Below, in pieces: positions 9,198-18,676 of a DNA stretch of 64,000 bases. The position numbers were made by a program, and so were the translations under genes. The stretch's first letter is position 1, and each line of letters opens with the position of its first letter. The notes under the pieces were generated by a model. That model worked only from the letters and a program-made list of their open reading frames with translations. It was not told the origin of the DNA and did not search any database. Source of the stretch: Flavobacterium zhairuonense (GTDB taxonomy: Bacteria > Bacteroidota > Bacteroidia > Flavobacteriales > Flavobacteriaceae); the NCBI RefSeq assembly GCF_004352915.1, contig NZ_SJSY01000074.1, positions 372,001 through 436,000 of the forward strand. The letters are read 5' to 3'.

Positions 9198-10832
9198 ATG
9201 AAAAACATAGCGCTCGCATTTTCTGGTGGCGGTTTTCGTGCAGCTGCCTACAGTTTGGGATGCTTGAAATATCTGGGTAGAGTTAAAATTGATGGCTCGC
9301 CTTTGCTCGAAAATGTCAAATATATTTCTTCAGCCTCTGGAGGCAGCATCACCAATCTTGTTTACAGTTCTTGTATTTTTAATGGAGGCAACCTTGATAA
9401 TGCCTATACAGTTCTTAATAAGGAGATGCAGGAGGACAAATTACTGGAAGAAGCCCTGCAAATTCTTAATACACCGTCAAAGTGGAAAAGTCGGGATGTA
9501 AAAAGCCGCAACTTGATCAACGCTTTCAGTATGGCTTATGATAGGATATTTAATGGGCAGGATTTTGGTATATTTAACAGCAGGAATAATGAACCGCATC
9601 TCGAGGAGATTTGTGTCAATGCGACTGAATTTACAAATGGTCTTCCTTTCCGGTTTCAATCACAGCATGCCGATAACTGGTTTCCCAAAGGGAAAATAGG
9701 CAACAACTATATTCATTTTACAGAAAATGGAATTTCGGAATCGCAAAAGATTAAGTTAGCGGATATACTGGCGGCATCTTCTTGCTTCCCATCGGGTTTT
9801 GAACCGATGATCTTCCCAAAAGATTATGCCAATAGTAACGTATCAGAGGACCAATTAGGCGCTTCGATTTCTTATAAAGCAAACAGCTACACAATTGACA
9901 AATACAACCACCTCAGCATATTAAGCAATAAAGATTATGAAAAAAAACGTCAGTTTGGACTCATGGATGGCGGAGTTGATGACAATCAGGCCATTGATGC
10001 GTTCCTCAAGGCGGATGCTCGCCGTGTTGGAAATAATTTGCCTGCATTTGATCTGTTTATTAGTTGTGATGTCACAAGCCCATTTATGGATGGTTATACC
10101 TTGCCTGTCCATGAGAATAAATGGTACGATATATTTTCAATCAGATTCGTGCTGTTAATATTATTGGTAGCTGCATTATGGCTGCCAATACTTTTAATTA
10201 TGGATAAAGGAGTTTGGGCGCCATGGGAATATATAACAGGAACTTTATCGGGGATTTTTGGATCTCTGCTTGGCATATACCTGTTTGTAAAAATTAAAGG
10301 ATTTTTTATGAAATCTAAACCTGAAAGTTCATGGGGCAAAATGTTTAAAAAGTTTCGATGGGATTTTGCCAAACTATCGTTAGGGTTTGTAAGGCAAATG
10401 ATCGCATCAAGATTAAAATCTGTCTTTATTTTGACAAATGACGTTTATCTAAAACAGATTCGGCGTATGTATTATGAATCTCTTTTTAGTAATGACAAAT
10501 ATGAAGATCAAGTCATTCAGAACACAATTTATGACTTAAGTCAGGCGACAATAGCTAGACATAAGCATAGCCCTTCGGTTGCTCTTGTTGCGGTTGCAGA
10601 AAAGTCTAGAAGGATGGGTACTACATTGTGGTTCGACAAAAAGCATGAGTCCGAAGACATGAGGCGTTCAATAATTGCTACAGGCCAGTTTACCACTTGC
10701 TACAATCTTTTATTATATCTTGAGAAAATAGAAAAACTTGGTGCGTTGAATCCTGGGTTGCAGATGCTAAAAGCTGATCTTGAAAATGATTGGAAACAAT
10801 TTTGTCAAAATCCATTCGACGGCTTGCCTTAG
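9198..10832 (+). CDS. Patatin-like phospholipase with transmembrane segment
   Basis: 544 residues. The patatin fold is marked by the oxyanion loop SGGGFRA (residues 9-15), the nucleophile elbow SASGGS with likely catalytic Ser47, and the Asp-containing motif DGGVDDN (Asp257). These form the Ser-Asp dyad of patatin acyl hydrolases. The elbow begins with Ser rather than the usual Gly. Two hydrophobic segments (about residues 315-335 and 345-370), not part of a patatin core, split off a basic C-terminal region of about 170 residues. It is therefore probably membrane bound with a cytoplasmic lipase domain, since no signal peptide is present. It seems monocistronic and faces a convergent gene. Confidence 0.9.
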   Translation: MKNIALAFSGGGFRAAAYSLGCLKYLGRVKIDGSPLLENVKYISSASGGSITNLVYSSCIFNGGNLDNAYTVLNKEMQEDKLLEEALQILNTPSKWKSRDVKSRNLINAFSMAYDRIFNGQDFGIFNSRNNEPHLEEICVNATEFTNGLPFRFQSQHADNWFPKGKIGNNYIHFTENGISESQKIKLADILAASSCFPSGFEPMIFPKDYANSNVSEDQLGASISYKANSYTIDKYNHLSILSNKDYEKKRQFGLMDGGVDDNQAIDAFLKADARRVGNNLPAFDLFISCDVTSPFMDGYTLPVHENKWYDIFSIRFVLLILLVAALWLPILLIMDKGVWAPWEYITGTLSGIFGSLLGIYLFVKIKGFFMKSKPESSWGKMFKKFRWDFAKLSLGFVRQMIASRLKSVFILTNDVYLKQIRRMYYESLFSNDKYEDQVIQNTIYDLSQATIARHKHSPSVALVAVAEKSRRMGTTLWFDKKHESEDMRRSIIATGQFTTCYNLLLYLEKIEKLGALNPGLQMLKADLENDWKQFCQNPFDGLP

Positions 10833-10914
10833 TTTTGCCCTTGATTTGTTTTTGTTTTACGCTTGAATACATCTGATTAAGGTATTAATCCATAGAGGGA
10901 GACCAATAGCCATA

Positions 10915-11343
10915 CTAGAAATTCCATGTTAGGCATGTTCCTATATTTTCCATATAGTTCATTAATATTTCACTCAATTGTGGAAGAGATTCTGAACTTG
11001 AGTATTCTCCCTGAAATTCCGAACCAAAAACAGCCCATGTAATGGGGATTGCACCTTCGTTAAGCATCCTCATCACTGCCATTTCGTGTGCTTCAAGACT
11101 TATTCCGAGGGTTTCATCAGTGATAAAATAAAATTCGTATCCTTCTCCCAATGCTGGAATCACAGGCATTGCATTGCATATTTCAGTCCATAGCGCCGCT
11201 ATTACAATTTTCTTTTTGCCAGTTGCCCTTATCCAGTCAGAAACACACTCATGCTGAAATGGCTGATGATCAATTAGTATTAGGACACAGTTGTCTGGGG
11301 CCAATCTTGCGTTAGGATCAGTTTCGTTATTTTCTACAGACAT
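10915..11343 (-). pseudogene. Isochorismatase-family hydrolase with internal deletion
   Basis: 142 residues, whereas family members of this type are about 200-210. The start (LAPDNCVLILIDHQPFQ, Asp25) and the later half (WIRATGKKKIVIAALWTEICNAM, Cys56; YEFYFITDETLGISLEAHEMA) match YcaC-like hydrolases. The roughly 65-70 residues between them, which hold the catalytic Lys and much of the fold, are missing at residue 30/31 (about base 11253). The frame stays open, so it may still be expressed, but the Asp-Lys-Cys triad is broken and catalysis is unlikely. The closing residues also look divergent. Confidence 0.75.
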
Positions 11344-11487
11344 TGCAATTCTTTCTTAGTTCATTAATATTATAAGAATTTGATATTAGTGATCGGCCTT
11401 ATTTTAAGGCTTTAAAATCAAAATTATCGGTCGATTAAATTACCTATTTAATAGTGAGATTTAAATGATGTAAACGGTATAATAAAA

Positions 11488-11501
11488 TTGATTTTAATCA
11501 A
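11488..11501. promoter_or_regulatory. FNR-type box TTGATTTTAATCAA
   Basis: A perfect TTGAT-N4-ATCAA palindrome. A -7-like TATTTTTT starts at 11524, 29.5 bases from the box centre, matching the spacing at the other boxes in the window. A transcript would start near 11536. Only a 19-codon frame from 11541 (MPDMQKNKDD...) follows, so the target may be a small RNA or a lost gene. Confidence 0.55.
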
Positions 11502-11713
11502 TTTTTTTTTCTTTCACATTCTGTATTTTTTACTTCGAGATGCCAGATATGCAGAAAAATAAAGATGACATCCATGCTTGCGCTGTCTCGAGGATATAAA
11601 TCCAGTCTTTGTGATGCTTTGAATGTGTTTAAAACAAGACATCCAAAATAATTGCATTTCGGAACTGACATTAAAAAACGAATTCCATTTGATGATTTAA
11701 ATCTGAAAAAAAA

Positions 11714-11727
11714 ATGATTTAAATCAA
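11714..11727. promoter_or_regulatory. FNR-type box ATGATTTAAATCAA
   Basis: One mismatch to TTGAT-N4-ATCAA. TAAATTAG at 11755-11762 sits at -7 spacing, giving an expected start near 11768. This is about 10 bases before the small reading frame at 11778. Confidence 0.5.
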
Positions 11728-11777
11728 CATCAATAAAATGAAGGAAAAATATTGTAAATTAGTTTTAAGTTTTTGAT

Positions 11778-11912
11778 ATGAAGCTTTTTATGAAAACTAC
11801 GCCTTATACACTCGGGATATATGTTATGTCGCCAGTGATGAAAAGAAAATTGAAATGTTGCCGTAATGAGGAATTTTTTTTAAAGCATTTAGTGAAATTT
11901 TTTGGTTTTTAA
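11778..11912 (+). CDS. Possible small protein of 44 residues downstream of an FNR box
   Basis: The frame reads MKLFMKTTPYTLGIYVMSPV and ends KHLVKFFGF. It has two adjacent cysteines and is very basic. I do not recognise it. The only support is position: its ATG lies about 10 bases after the transcription start predicted from the FNR-type box and -7 element, as in the two crp/fnr genes of this window. It could equally be the truncated beginning of a lost gene. The other 880 bases between 11344 and 12224 hold nothing else I can name. Confidence 0.3.
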   Translation: MKLFMKTTPYTLGIYVMSPVMKRKLKCCRNEEFFLKHLVKFFGF

Positions 11913-12224
11913 ATTTTGTGCAGAATCAAAAAGGACCAATAAATTTTATTTGATGTGGTAATTGGAGACTTACTATTAAAAATGGAATTATAAAACGAAA
12001 AAATTCAGGGCCAATTTTGGCTTGACTTGTTCATTGATTGATAGTAAACATGCCACAGAATGATTTGCAGTATGTTTTTGATGCTGATTTTATCAAATTG
12101 ATAAAGCTTAATCGTAAAGGATTTTCATTGCCTGAAAATGTTTAATTCTTCCGTAGGAATATGTTTTTGAATTATTTTATTTAAGCAAAATAACCAATAT
12201 AAAAACTATTTTAAACTTAAGATT

Positions 12225-13697
12225 ATGAAAAGAAAAATTGTGTTAGGTTTACTTTTTTTAGCCGCCTATCAGCCGATTACTGCGCAAGACAAATCAGTTT
12301 TTGAACTTCCTGAGAACGGTTCCATTGAGACACCGATCGGAAAGCTTACATTTGAAAGCGGATACCCTTCGAGAGAAACGGTGCAGAAGTTATATGATGA
12401 CATGGATTTCCAGCGGGCATGTCAGGCGTATATCTGGGGGATTCCAGCTGTCGGTCTTCATGAATGGGCCAAGGGGCATCAGAATGACATGAAAGGCAAG
12501 AATGGAGAAATGCTGTCGTATCTGGATTTTCAGGAAAAACTGGGAATACTTACGCCAAATTACACTACTCCCTATATTGCAACATTTATCGATCTGGAGA
12601 AGAGCGGTCCAATGGTGGTGGAAATTCCTGAAGGCCTGATGGCTGGGATGATTTTGGATATATGGCAGCGCGTACTGGCAGATTTGGGGGTAGTTGGCCC
12701 AGATAAAGGAAAGGGAGGCAAATATCTGATACTTCCTCCGGGCTATAAAAAAGTCTCACCTAAGGGATATTTTGTTGTCGCATCACCTGGTCGTACCATA
12801 CTTGCTGGAGTGAGGCTTCTTGGCGCAGATAAGGAAAAGGAGATAAAAAAACTTGTTCCCTTGATTAAAACTTATTCATGGTCACCAAATGGCATAGGGG
12901 CTAAAGTTTCTGTTCGCCGTGCCGGGGATGTAAAATGGAGCCAGATGCCGCCGAGAGGCATGGCATATTGGGAATCACTCAATGAAGTTGTTCAGAATGA
13001 ACCCGTAGATGAACGTGACCGATTGATTTTGGCACAGCTTCGTTTTCTTGGCATCGAAAAAGGAAAACCATTTAAACCCGATGCACGCCAAAAGAAAATA
13101 TTGGAGCAAGGAGCTTTAATCGGTGAAGCCATGGCAAAGGCAAATACTTCTGACAAACGAGTTGAACCGCCTTTTTGGCCTAATACGCAATGGAAGCATG
13201 CTTTGGTAGTGTCGGTGGACCAGAAAGCAACAAATTTTGATCAGTTGGATGAACGTGCGGCCTGGTTTTATGAAGCGGTAGTGATTTCTAAAGGCATGCT
13301 TACGCAGACTCCTGGTGTTGGCCAAAGATATATTGCCTCATACAGCGATAAAAACAAAAACTGGCTCAACGGCAGCAAAACCTATAAGCTTCATGTCCCT
13401 GCAAACCCGCCTGTAACGCAATTCTGGTCGGTTACAGCTTATGATGAAGGCACCAGACAAATGCAGGTAACCAAACAGGGACGACCAGATCTTTCATCGC
13501 GAAAAGAAGGCATTCAAAAAAACAGTGATGGTTCAATAGATGTATATTTTGGCCCTGAGGCGCCTGCAGGAAAGGAATCCAACTGGATACAGACTAATCC
13601 AGATAAGGGATGGTTTGCCTATTTTAGATTTTATGGGCCAACGGAAGCTTTCTTTAACAAATCTTGGGCGCTTAATGATTTTGAAGAAATAAAATAA
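12225..13697 (+). CDS. DUF1254/DUF1214 secreted protein
   Basis: 490 residues with a cleavable signal peptide (MKRKIVLGLLFLAAYQPITAQ, cut likely after Ala20), hence periplasmic. DUF1254 features are YIWGIPAVGLHEW, LGILTPNYTTPYIATFIDLEKSGPMVVEIP and a glycine-rich GKGGKYLILPPGY. DUF1214 features are PPVTQFWSVTAYD and the closing PTEAFFNKSWALNDFEEI. It is followed 21 bases later by a paralogue, so the two form an operon. The roughly 500-base leader has no clear operator near the start. The enzymatic role of this family is not known to me. Confidence 0.93.
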   Translation: MKRKIVLGLLFLAAYQPITAQDKSVFELPENGSIETPIGKLTFESGYPSRETVQKLYDDMDFQRACQAYIWGIPAVGLHEWAKGHQNDMKGKNGEMLSYLDFQEKLGILTPNYTTPYIATFIDLEKSGPMVVEIPEGLMAGMILDIWQRVLADLGVVGPDKGKGGKYLILPPGYKKVSPKGYFVVASPGRTILAGVRLLGADKEKEIKKLVPLIKTYSWSPNGIGAKVSVRRAGDVKWSQMPPRGMAYWESLNEVVQNEPVDERDRLILAQLRFLGIEKGKPFKPDARQKKILEQGALIGEAMAKANTSDKRVEPPFWPNTQWKHALVVSVDQKATNFDQLDERAAWFYEAVVISKGMLTQTPGVGQRYIASYSDKNKNWLNGSKTYKLHVPANPPVTQFWSVTAYDEGTRQMQVTKQGRPDLSSRKEGIQKNSDGSIDVYFGPEAPAGKESNWIQTNPDKGWFAYFRFYGPTEAFFNKSWALNDFEEIK

Positions 13698-13718
13698 TCA
13701 AAAAAAAACAGTTTAGTT

Positions 13719-15287
13719 ATGAAAATGAAATTGATTTTTCTAATGACTGTCCTGCTAGCGGCAGCCTGTAATCAGGATAAAAAAAGAGGAGAGGGAGAGA
13801 CATCAGGAAGCGCATCAGCGGCAACTTCGAATTCCCGTTTTGACGAGTTGGCCAATATGGCTTTTGCAGAAAACCGTCCGACAGACGAGCAGTCAAAAAT
13901 ATTGGCTGACGAATTATTGTTCCAGCGTGCTAGCCAGACTTATTTATGGGCACTGCCCCTGATCAATACATTAGGGATGAAAGAGGGTTCGGAGAAGACT
14001 TTTGGCGCAGGCTATAACATATTGCCGATTTGGAAGAAAAGGCTGGATGCTAAAACGCTCGTAACCACCCCCAACTCAGATGTCATCTACGCGATGAGTT
14101 ACGTGGATCTTGGAAAAGAAGGACCAATGGTTTTCGAAGCGCCCTCTATGCTGCAGGGAATCCTGCTGGATTTCTGGCAGCGTCCAATTCCTGTAGACGG
14201 GGGCAAATATTTTGGAGATGTCGGTTTTTTTGGCCCTGATGCAGGTAAAGGAGGCAAATTCTTGATATTGCCTCCAGGGTATAAAGGCAAAGTGCCTTCG
14301 GGCTATTTTGTTTATCGCTCAGGGACCAACAATGTTTTTATCTTTCTCAGAGCGTTTTACCAGACTCCTTCTGATTTGACACCAGCGGTTTCGCTAATGG
14401 AAAAATCGAAAATATATCCGCTAGGAAAAGAAACTACAGCATTGCCGATGAAATATCCGGATGCTTCAGGCATTGCGGCAGATATGCTTCCGGCAAGAAA
14501 TTTCAGTGCTTTTGAGCAATTGAAGCGACTGTTGGAGACAGAAGCGACAGAGAATATCGGAAGTCCTGACTGGCTGGGGATGTTTGCCTCATTGGGCATT
14601 ATTAAGGGAAAGCCTTTCAATCCTGATGCCCATACAAAGGATATACTGGATAAAGCGGCTAAATCAGCCTATAAAATCAGCCGTGTGATTGGGTTTAAAA
14701 ATTCTGCGAGCGGACGCTCATTTATTGTATATCCAAATCATCAGTGGATCAATCCATTGGCGGGAGCGACTCCCGATAATATCGGAGGCCCTTTTGCGGA
14801 TCTGGGATGGAAGCGCAAAGACGGCGGTTTCACGGATATTGATCTTCGCACCTGGTTCTTTACTGATTATTATTCTATAAGCCCGGGGATGATATCTCAA
14901 ACATCTGGCAAAGGGGCGAAATATGTAATTGCTTTCCGAGACAAGGAAGGCAAGTATCTGAACCCTTCAGCAACCTATAAAGTAGCTCTTCCGGCTAATG
15001 TTCCGGCCGCCAATTTCTGGTCGCTTACCTTGTATGAAGCTGAAAACGCTTCAGGCTATGCCAATGGCCAGCCGTTTCCTTCCCTAGGCTCAAGAGATAA
15101 GCCCGCTCAAAATGCAGACGGCTCTACCGATTTGTATATTGGGCCAAAGGCACCTGCAGGCAAAACGGGTAATTGGCTAAAGACCATCCCGGGAAAAGGC
15201 TATTTTGCGATATTGCGCCTGTATGGTCCTACTGAAAAAGCGATTGACAATTCCTGGATTCCTAGTGATTTTGAGGAAGTAAAATAG
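13719..15287 (+). CDS. DUF1254/DUF1214 lipoprotein
   Basis: 522 residues with a lipobox at Cys17 (LLAAACNQ), so it is membrane anchored in the periplasm. It repeats the DUF1254 pattern (TYLWALPLINTLGM, TTPNSDVIYAMSYVDLGKEGPMVFEAP, GKGGKFLILPPGY) and the DUF1214 pattern (AANFWSLTLYEAEN, YGPTEKAIDNSWIPSDFEEV). It is more similar to the preceding gene than to the copy at 6.8 kb. It sits between a secreted paralogue and two outer-membrane proteins with short gaps, which suggests these products work at the same envelope site. Confidence 0.93.
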   Translation: MKMKLIFLMTVLLAAACNQDKKRGEGETSGSASAATSNSRFDELANMAFAENRPTDEQSKILADELLFQRASQTYLWALPLINTLGMKEGSEKTFGAGYNILPIWKKRLDAKTLVTTPNSDVIYAMSYVDLGKEGPMVFEAPSMLQGILLDFWQRPIPVDGGKYFGDVGFFGPDAGKGGKFLILPPGYKGKVPSGYFVYRSGTNNVFIFLRAFYQTPSDLTPAVSLMEKSKIYPLGKETTALPMKYPDASGIAADMLPARNFSAFEQLKRLLETEATENIGSPDWLGMFASLGIIKGKPFNPDAHTKDILDKAAKSAYKISRVIGFKNSASGRSFIVYPNHQWINPLAGATPDNIGGPFADLGWKRKDGGFTDIDLRTWFFTDYYSISPGMISQTSGKGAKYVIAFRDKEGKYLNPSATYKVALPANVPAANFWSLTLYEAENASGYANGQPFPSLGSRDKPAQNADGSTDLYIGPKAPAGKTGNWLKTIPGKGYFAILRLYGPTEKAIDNSWIPSDFEEVK

Positions 15288-15382
15288 CATATTGAAAACC
15301 AAGCCTTATAAAAAAATACCATTTACTTTCGGGAGAATTTTTGACAATGAAAAATTTTCCCGAAAAAAAACACACAAGGAAG

Positions 15383-16180
15383 ATGGGAAAAAAAAATATA
15401 GCCCTGATGCTTTTCTGCCTCATGGGAATTAAATCCGTTCAGGCGCAGGAGAATGACGCTGCTGCTGCAGCGCAAGCCAACAACCCATTGGCCAATATGA
15501 CTGCGCTTAACTTTCATGATTATTATATGCCCAAGTTGAGCAATGCTCCTTCTGACGCCTACATGAACACAGCTTGGATTCGATTTGCTAAGCCTTTTGC
15601 AAATGGAAAGTTCTTGCTTAGGGCTTCTTTGCCTCTGAGCACCTTGGCGATGCCTGATGGCTCAGGCTCGGTAAAAACTATCAATGGGTTGGGAGACCTG
15701 AATGCTTTTGTTTCGTATGCCTTGGTCTCTGATGCCACAACAACAGTTGGCTTGGGGCCGATGGTTACGGCTCCGACCGCTTCTCATGATGAAATTGGAA
15801 GCGGCAAATGGCAGGGCGGTTTTGCTTTTGTGGCCTTTATTGCCAAATCCCCTGTTTTTCAATTCGGCGGTCTGGTAACCTGGCAGGCTTCTTTTGCGGG
15901 TGACGGCGACCGGGAGGATACCAGTGTTGGCGCCATACAGCCATTTTATTTCTTTCAGCTCGGCAAAGGCACCTATTTGAGAGGAGCTCCCATATGGGCC
16001 TTTGATTTTAAAAAGAACGCATACTCTGTTCCGTTGGGTCTAGGCATTGGAAAGGTGATTAAATTGGGCGGCACTATGGTGAACATTTTCATCGAACCTC
16101 AATATTCTATGCTCATTGATGGAGTGCAACCTCAGTTTCAGGTATTCTCAGGAATAAACTTTCAGTTCATGAATAAGTAA
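15383..16180 (+). CDS. Outer-membrane beta-barrel protein (phenol-degradation MetA/transporter-like)
   Basis: About 265 residues from the start chosen here. ATG at 15383 gives a clean signal peptide MGKKNIALMLFCLMGIKSVQAQ; an in-frame ATG at 15341 would add 14 charged residues in front. The mature part alternates polar and hydrophobic residues in Gly-rich strands (for example LGLGIGKVIKLGGTMVNIFIEPQYS) and ends with an aromatic-rich strand GINFQFMNK, typical of an outer-membrane barrel of the MetA/neuromedin-U-like transporter group. It lies 95 bases after the DUF1254 pair and is probably cotranscribed. The substrate is unknown. Confidence 0.8.
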   Translation: MGKKNIALMLFCLMGIKSVQAQENDAAAAAQANNPLANMTALNFHDYYMPKLSNAPSDAYMNTAWIRFAKPFANGKFLLRASLPLSTLAMPDGSGSVKTINGLGDLNAFVSYALVSDATTTVGLGPMVTAPTASHDEIGSGKWQGGFAFVAFIAKSPVFQFGGLVTWQASFAGDGDREDTSVGAIQPFYFFQLGKGTYLRGAPIWAFDFKKNAYSVPLGLGIGKVIKLGGTMVNIFIEPQYSMLIDGVQPQFQVFSGINFQFMNK

Positions 16181-16260
16181 AACTCTTTTTTTTGTCTTTT
16201 TGGGATCAGCGTTCTCAATTATCTGCAAAATAAGAGAATGAAAAAAACATATTAAGGATT

Positions 16261-17073
16261 ATGTCAAAAATGTTTAAGAGGGGTATCGTGCATAGTATTT
16301 TTTTGCTATGCTTAATGGGCAATGCTACATTGGCTCAGTCTGAATCAGCATCTGTAGAAGAAATGAGTAAAAAGAGGCAGGATCCTGTAAGCGGCCTGCG
16401 CAGCGTTTTTCTGCAGGAACTATTGCTTCCCGTGGGAGATGGTACAGCAAGTTCATTTTCGGTCCAGCCTGTATATCCTTTCAAACTTGGGAGCAATCTT
16501 AAATTGATTACCTATACCATCATTCCGTTCCAGAGCTTGCCTCCCATTACGCCAGATGGCACGCACGAGGGAGGAATGGGAAATATTCTGTTCAACGGCT
16601 ATTTTTCCAGCATTGCCAAAAAAGGAAAATTAAGCTGGGGATTGGGCCCAGCTTTGCAGATACCGACAAGAACCAATTCGGCTTTGGGAAGCAGCTGTCT
16701 GAGCATGGGGCCAACTGCCTTATTGTATTATGCAGGGGATAAGATTTCTGCAGGCATAGTTGTTCAGAATTACTGGTCATTGGGTGGAGAAGGGGACAAC
16801 AGAGTAAATTCAGGAAGCCTGCAGTATATAGCCTATTACAATTTTTCTGCAGGCTGGTTTGTAGAAAGCAATGCAACAATCATAGCAAACTGGCTGGCTT
16901 CAAGCAATGATCGCTGGCTGATTCCTCTTGGCGGGGGGCCTGGGAAAACATTTAAGATTGGTGATAAAAGCAAGCTGTTCTATTCGGCAGCCACACAGGC
17001 TTTCTATAATGTAGAGAAACCCGAATATGTTGGGGACTGGCAGGCCATTTTTCAGTTTCAGGTTATTTTTTGA
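16261..17073 (+). CDS. Outer-membrane beta-barrel protein, paralogue of the preceding gene
   Basis: 270 residues. The signal peptide ends about NATLAQ (residue 26). The mature protein has strand patterns such as NLKLITYTIIPFQ, KLSWGLGPALQIPT and GWFVESNATIIANW, and ends with FQFQVIF, a C-terminal strand ending in Phe. It resembles the preceding barrel protein in length and layout (GLGPMV / GLGPAL blocks), so the two are likely distant paralogues. It is probably the last gene of the DUF1254 operon. The substrate is unknown. Confidence 0.8.
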   Translation: MSKMFKRGIVHSIFLLCLMGNATLAQSESASVEEMSKKRQDPVSGLRSVFLQELLLPVGDGTASSFSVQPVYPFKLGSNLKLITYTIIPFQSLPPITPDGTHEGGMGNILFNGYFSSIAKKGKLSWGLGPALQIPTRTNSALGSSCLSMGPTALLYYAGDKISAGIVVQNYWSLGGEGDNRVNSGSLQYIAYYNFSAGWFVESNATIIANWLASSNDRWLIPLGGGPGKTFKIGDKSKLFYSAATQAFYNVEKPEYVGDWQAIFQFQVIF

Positions 17074-17714
17074 TTAGTTTAAGAAAATATGGGCTTTGTC
17101 TGATTGTTCTGCAAATTCTAAATAGAGCATAATGCTCGATTTGTTCAAGGATATTGCGGGCACCTATTGAAGAAGGCAGTATGGCTTTCCTGTTTATGGG
17201 ATGGCGGTCAGTTATTAAACTTTGAATGCAGATTTATATAATGGAGACTTTTTGGCAGGATATTATGCTAAAAGGTTCTGCTTTTCATCATGGAAGTTTC
17301 AAGGCTATATTTTTTGATGCCCTAATGGGAACTTTGGATGCCCTGTTTTTGAAGCTAAGATCCGATGCCAACGGCCATATTTCGCCAATAGAGCGAAAAG
17401 CCGGTATTTTTGGAGCCTATTTTGGCTGTAATGAAGAATTAACGCTCAGGAAAGGCCTGTGTTTTTTCCGAATGCCGGTTCATCATAGTGCCAGTATTAT
17501 GCTTGCTGGGGTCTGGCATTCCTATGATATGCAGCATAAGATAACAGGAAGGATGAGCTTCTGATGCTGTGCGGCCCTGCTATAATGACATTTCAACTGA
17601 TTTAATCAAAAGTATATTTTTCTGAATATTGGAAGAGCAGAATCATAAAAATAAAATAAATGATTTTTATTCGCTTTAAGCATCAGAATTTATCAATAAA
17701 ACCTTACCACTGCA
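17074..17714. other. Gene-poor stretch with one doubtful reading frame
   Basis: A 112-codon frame at 17226-17564 (MQIYIMETFWQDIMLKGSAF...) has no recognisable motif, signal or family. Its composition is mixed, so I cannot support it as a gene, though it is long for chance in an AT-rich genome. Nothing else is visible. Confidence 0.3.
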
Positions 17715-18632
17715 ATGAAAAAAATTTTTTGTATAATAGTAGCCGCCTTTTGGCTTTCGGCACAAGCGCAAACCCAAACTGCAGCAGGGATTTCACCGGA
17801 GACCGCCTTGTCAGCCGCACAAAACAGCTCTGAGGGCTTTCAGGATTATGACGCCGAGGATTTGCCCTGGCATGCCAGACGTTTTAAAATTTCGGCAGGC
17901 GCATTTTTTCCGGTTAACAATACCCAAGTCGAGGTTGGAAGCAATAATGGGAATTTTGGGAATTTAATTGATTTTGAGAAGGATTTAGGTTTTAGGAAAA
18001 ATACGCAGTCTTTTGCCGCTTCATTTGAATGGAGGATTTCAAGAAGGTCCAGACTTGGTTCTGAATATTTTTATTTGAAGAGATCCTCAAGAAAAACCCT
18101 TCAGAAAGATATCGAATTTGGCGATCATACCTATCCGGTAGATGCAGCTGTTTCTGCATTTTTCGACAATCAGATCATAAGGATCTATTACGGCTATGCA
18201 TTTGTATCCAAACCGACTTATGAGGTTGGTGCGATTGTTGGTGCGCATGTCATGCTGATAGATGTCGGCATGCGTCTGGAAGGCCAAACGCAGGGGCTCG
18301 AATATCATGATGATTTTGGCGTAACCGCGCCGCTGCCGGATATAGGGGTATGGGGGGAATTTGTACTGGGCAAAAAAGTGGGGCTTTATGCTAATTTTAA
18401 CTATTTAGCTGTAAAGATAAATGATATCGACGGGCGCCTTTTGAGCTACAATTTATCTGTTTTGTACAACGTCTACAAGAATTTCAGCCTGACAGCCGGA
18501 TATACTGGCTTGAATATCAGAGTTGATGCTGAAAAGCAAAGACTTAACGGATTCTTTAAATGGGGCTATAATGGGCCCTCTATTGCCGCTGCATATTCAT
18601 TCGGCAGCCATGTAAGGCTTCATAAGCGCTAA
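17715..18632 (+). CDS. Outer-membrane beta-barrel protein, unknown substrate
   Basis: 305 residues. The signal peptide MKKIFCIIVAAFWLSAQAQTQ is followed by a 45-residue linker. The rest alternates amphipathic strands, including FKISAGAFFPVNNTQVEVG, SFAASFEWRISRRSRLGSEYFYLKR, YEVGAIVGAHVMLIDVGMRLEG and FSLTAGYTGLNIRVD. This pattern fits an 8- to 10-strand outer-membrane barrel. The protein has no plug or TonB box. The next gene, 44 bases on, is a DUF2490 protein, so the two probably share a transcript. Confidence 0.78.
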   Translation: MKKIFCIIVAAFWLSAQAQTQTAAGISPETALSAAQNSSEGFQDYDAEDLPWHARRFKISAGAFFPVNNTQVEVGSNNGNFGNLIDFEKDLGFRKNTQSFAASFEWRISRRSRLGSEYFYLKRSSRKTLQKDIEFGDHTYPVDAAVSAFFDNQIIRIYYGYAFVSKPTYEVGAIVGAHVMLIDVGMRLEGQTQGLEYHDDFGVTAPLPDIGVWGEFVLGKKVGLYANFNYLAVKINDIDGRLLSYNLSVLYNVYKNFSLTAGYTGLNIRVDAEKQRLNGFFKWGYNGPSIAAAYSFGSHVRLHKR

Positions 18633-18676
18633 TCTGGATGTTAACTACGGCGGTATATGATTAAGGTTATAAAAAT

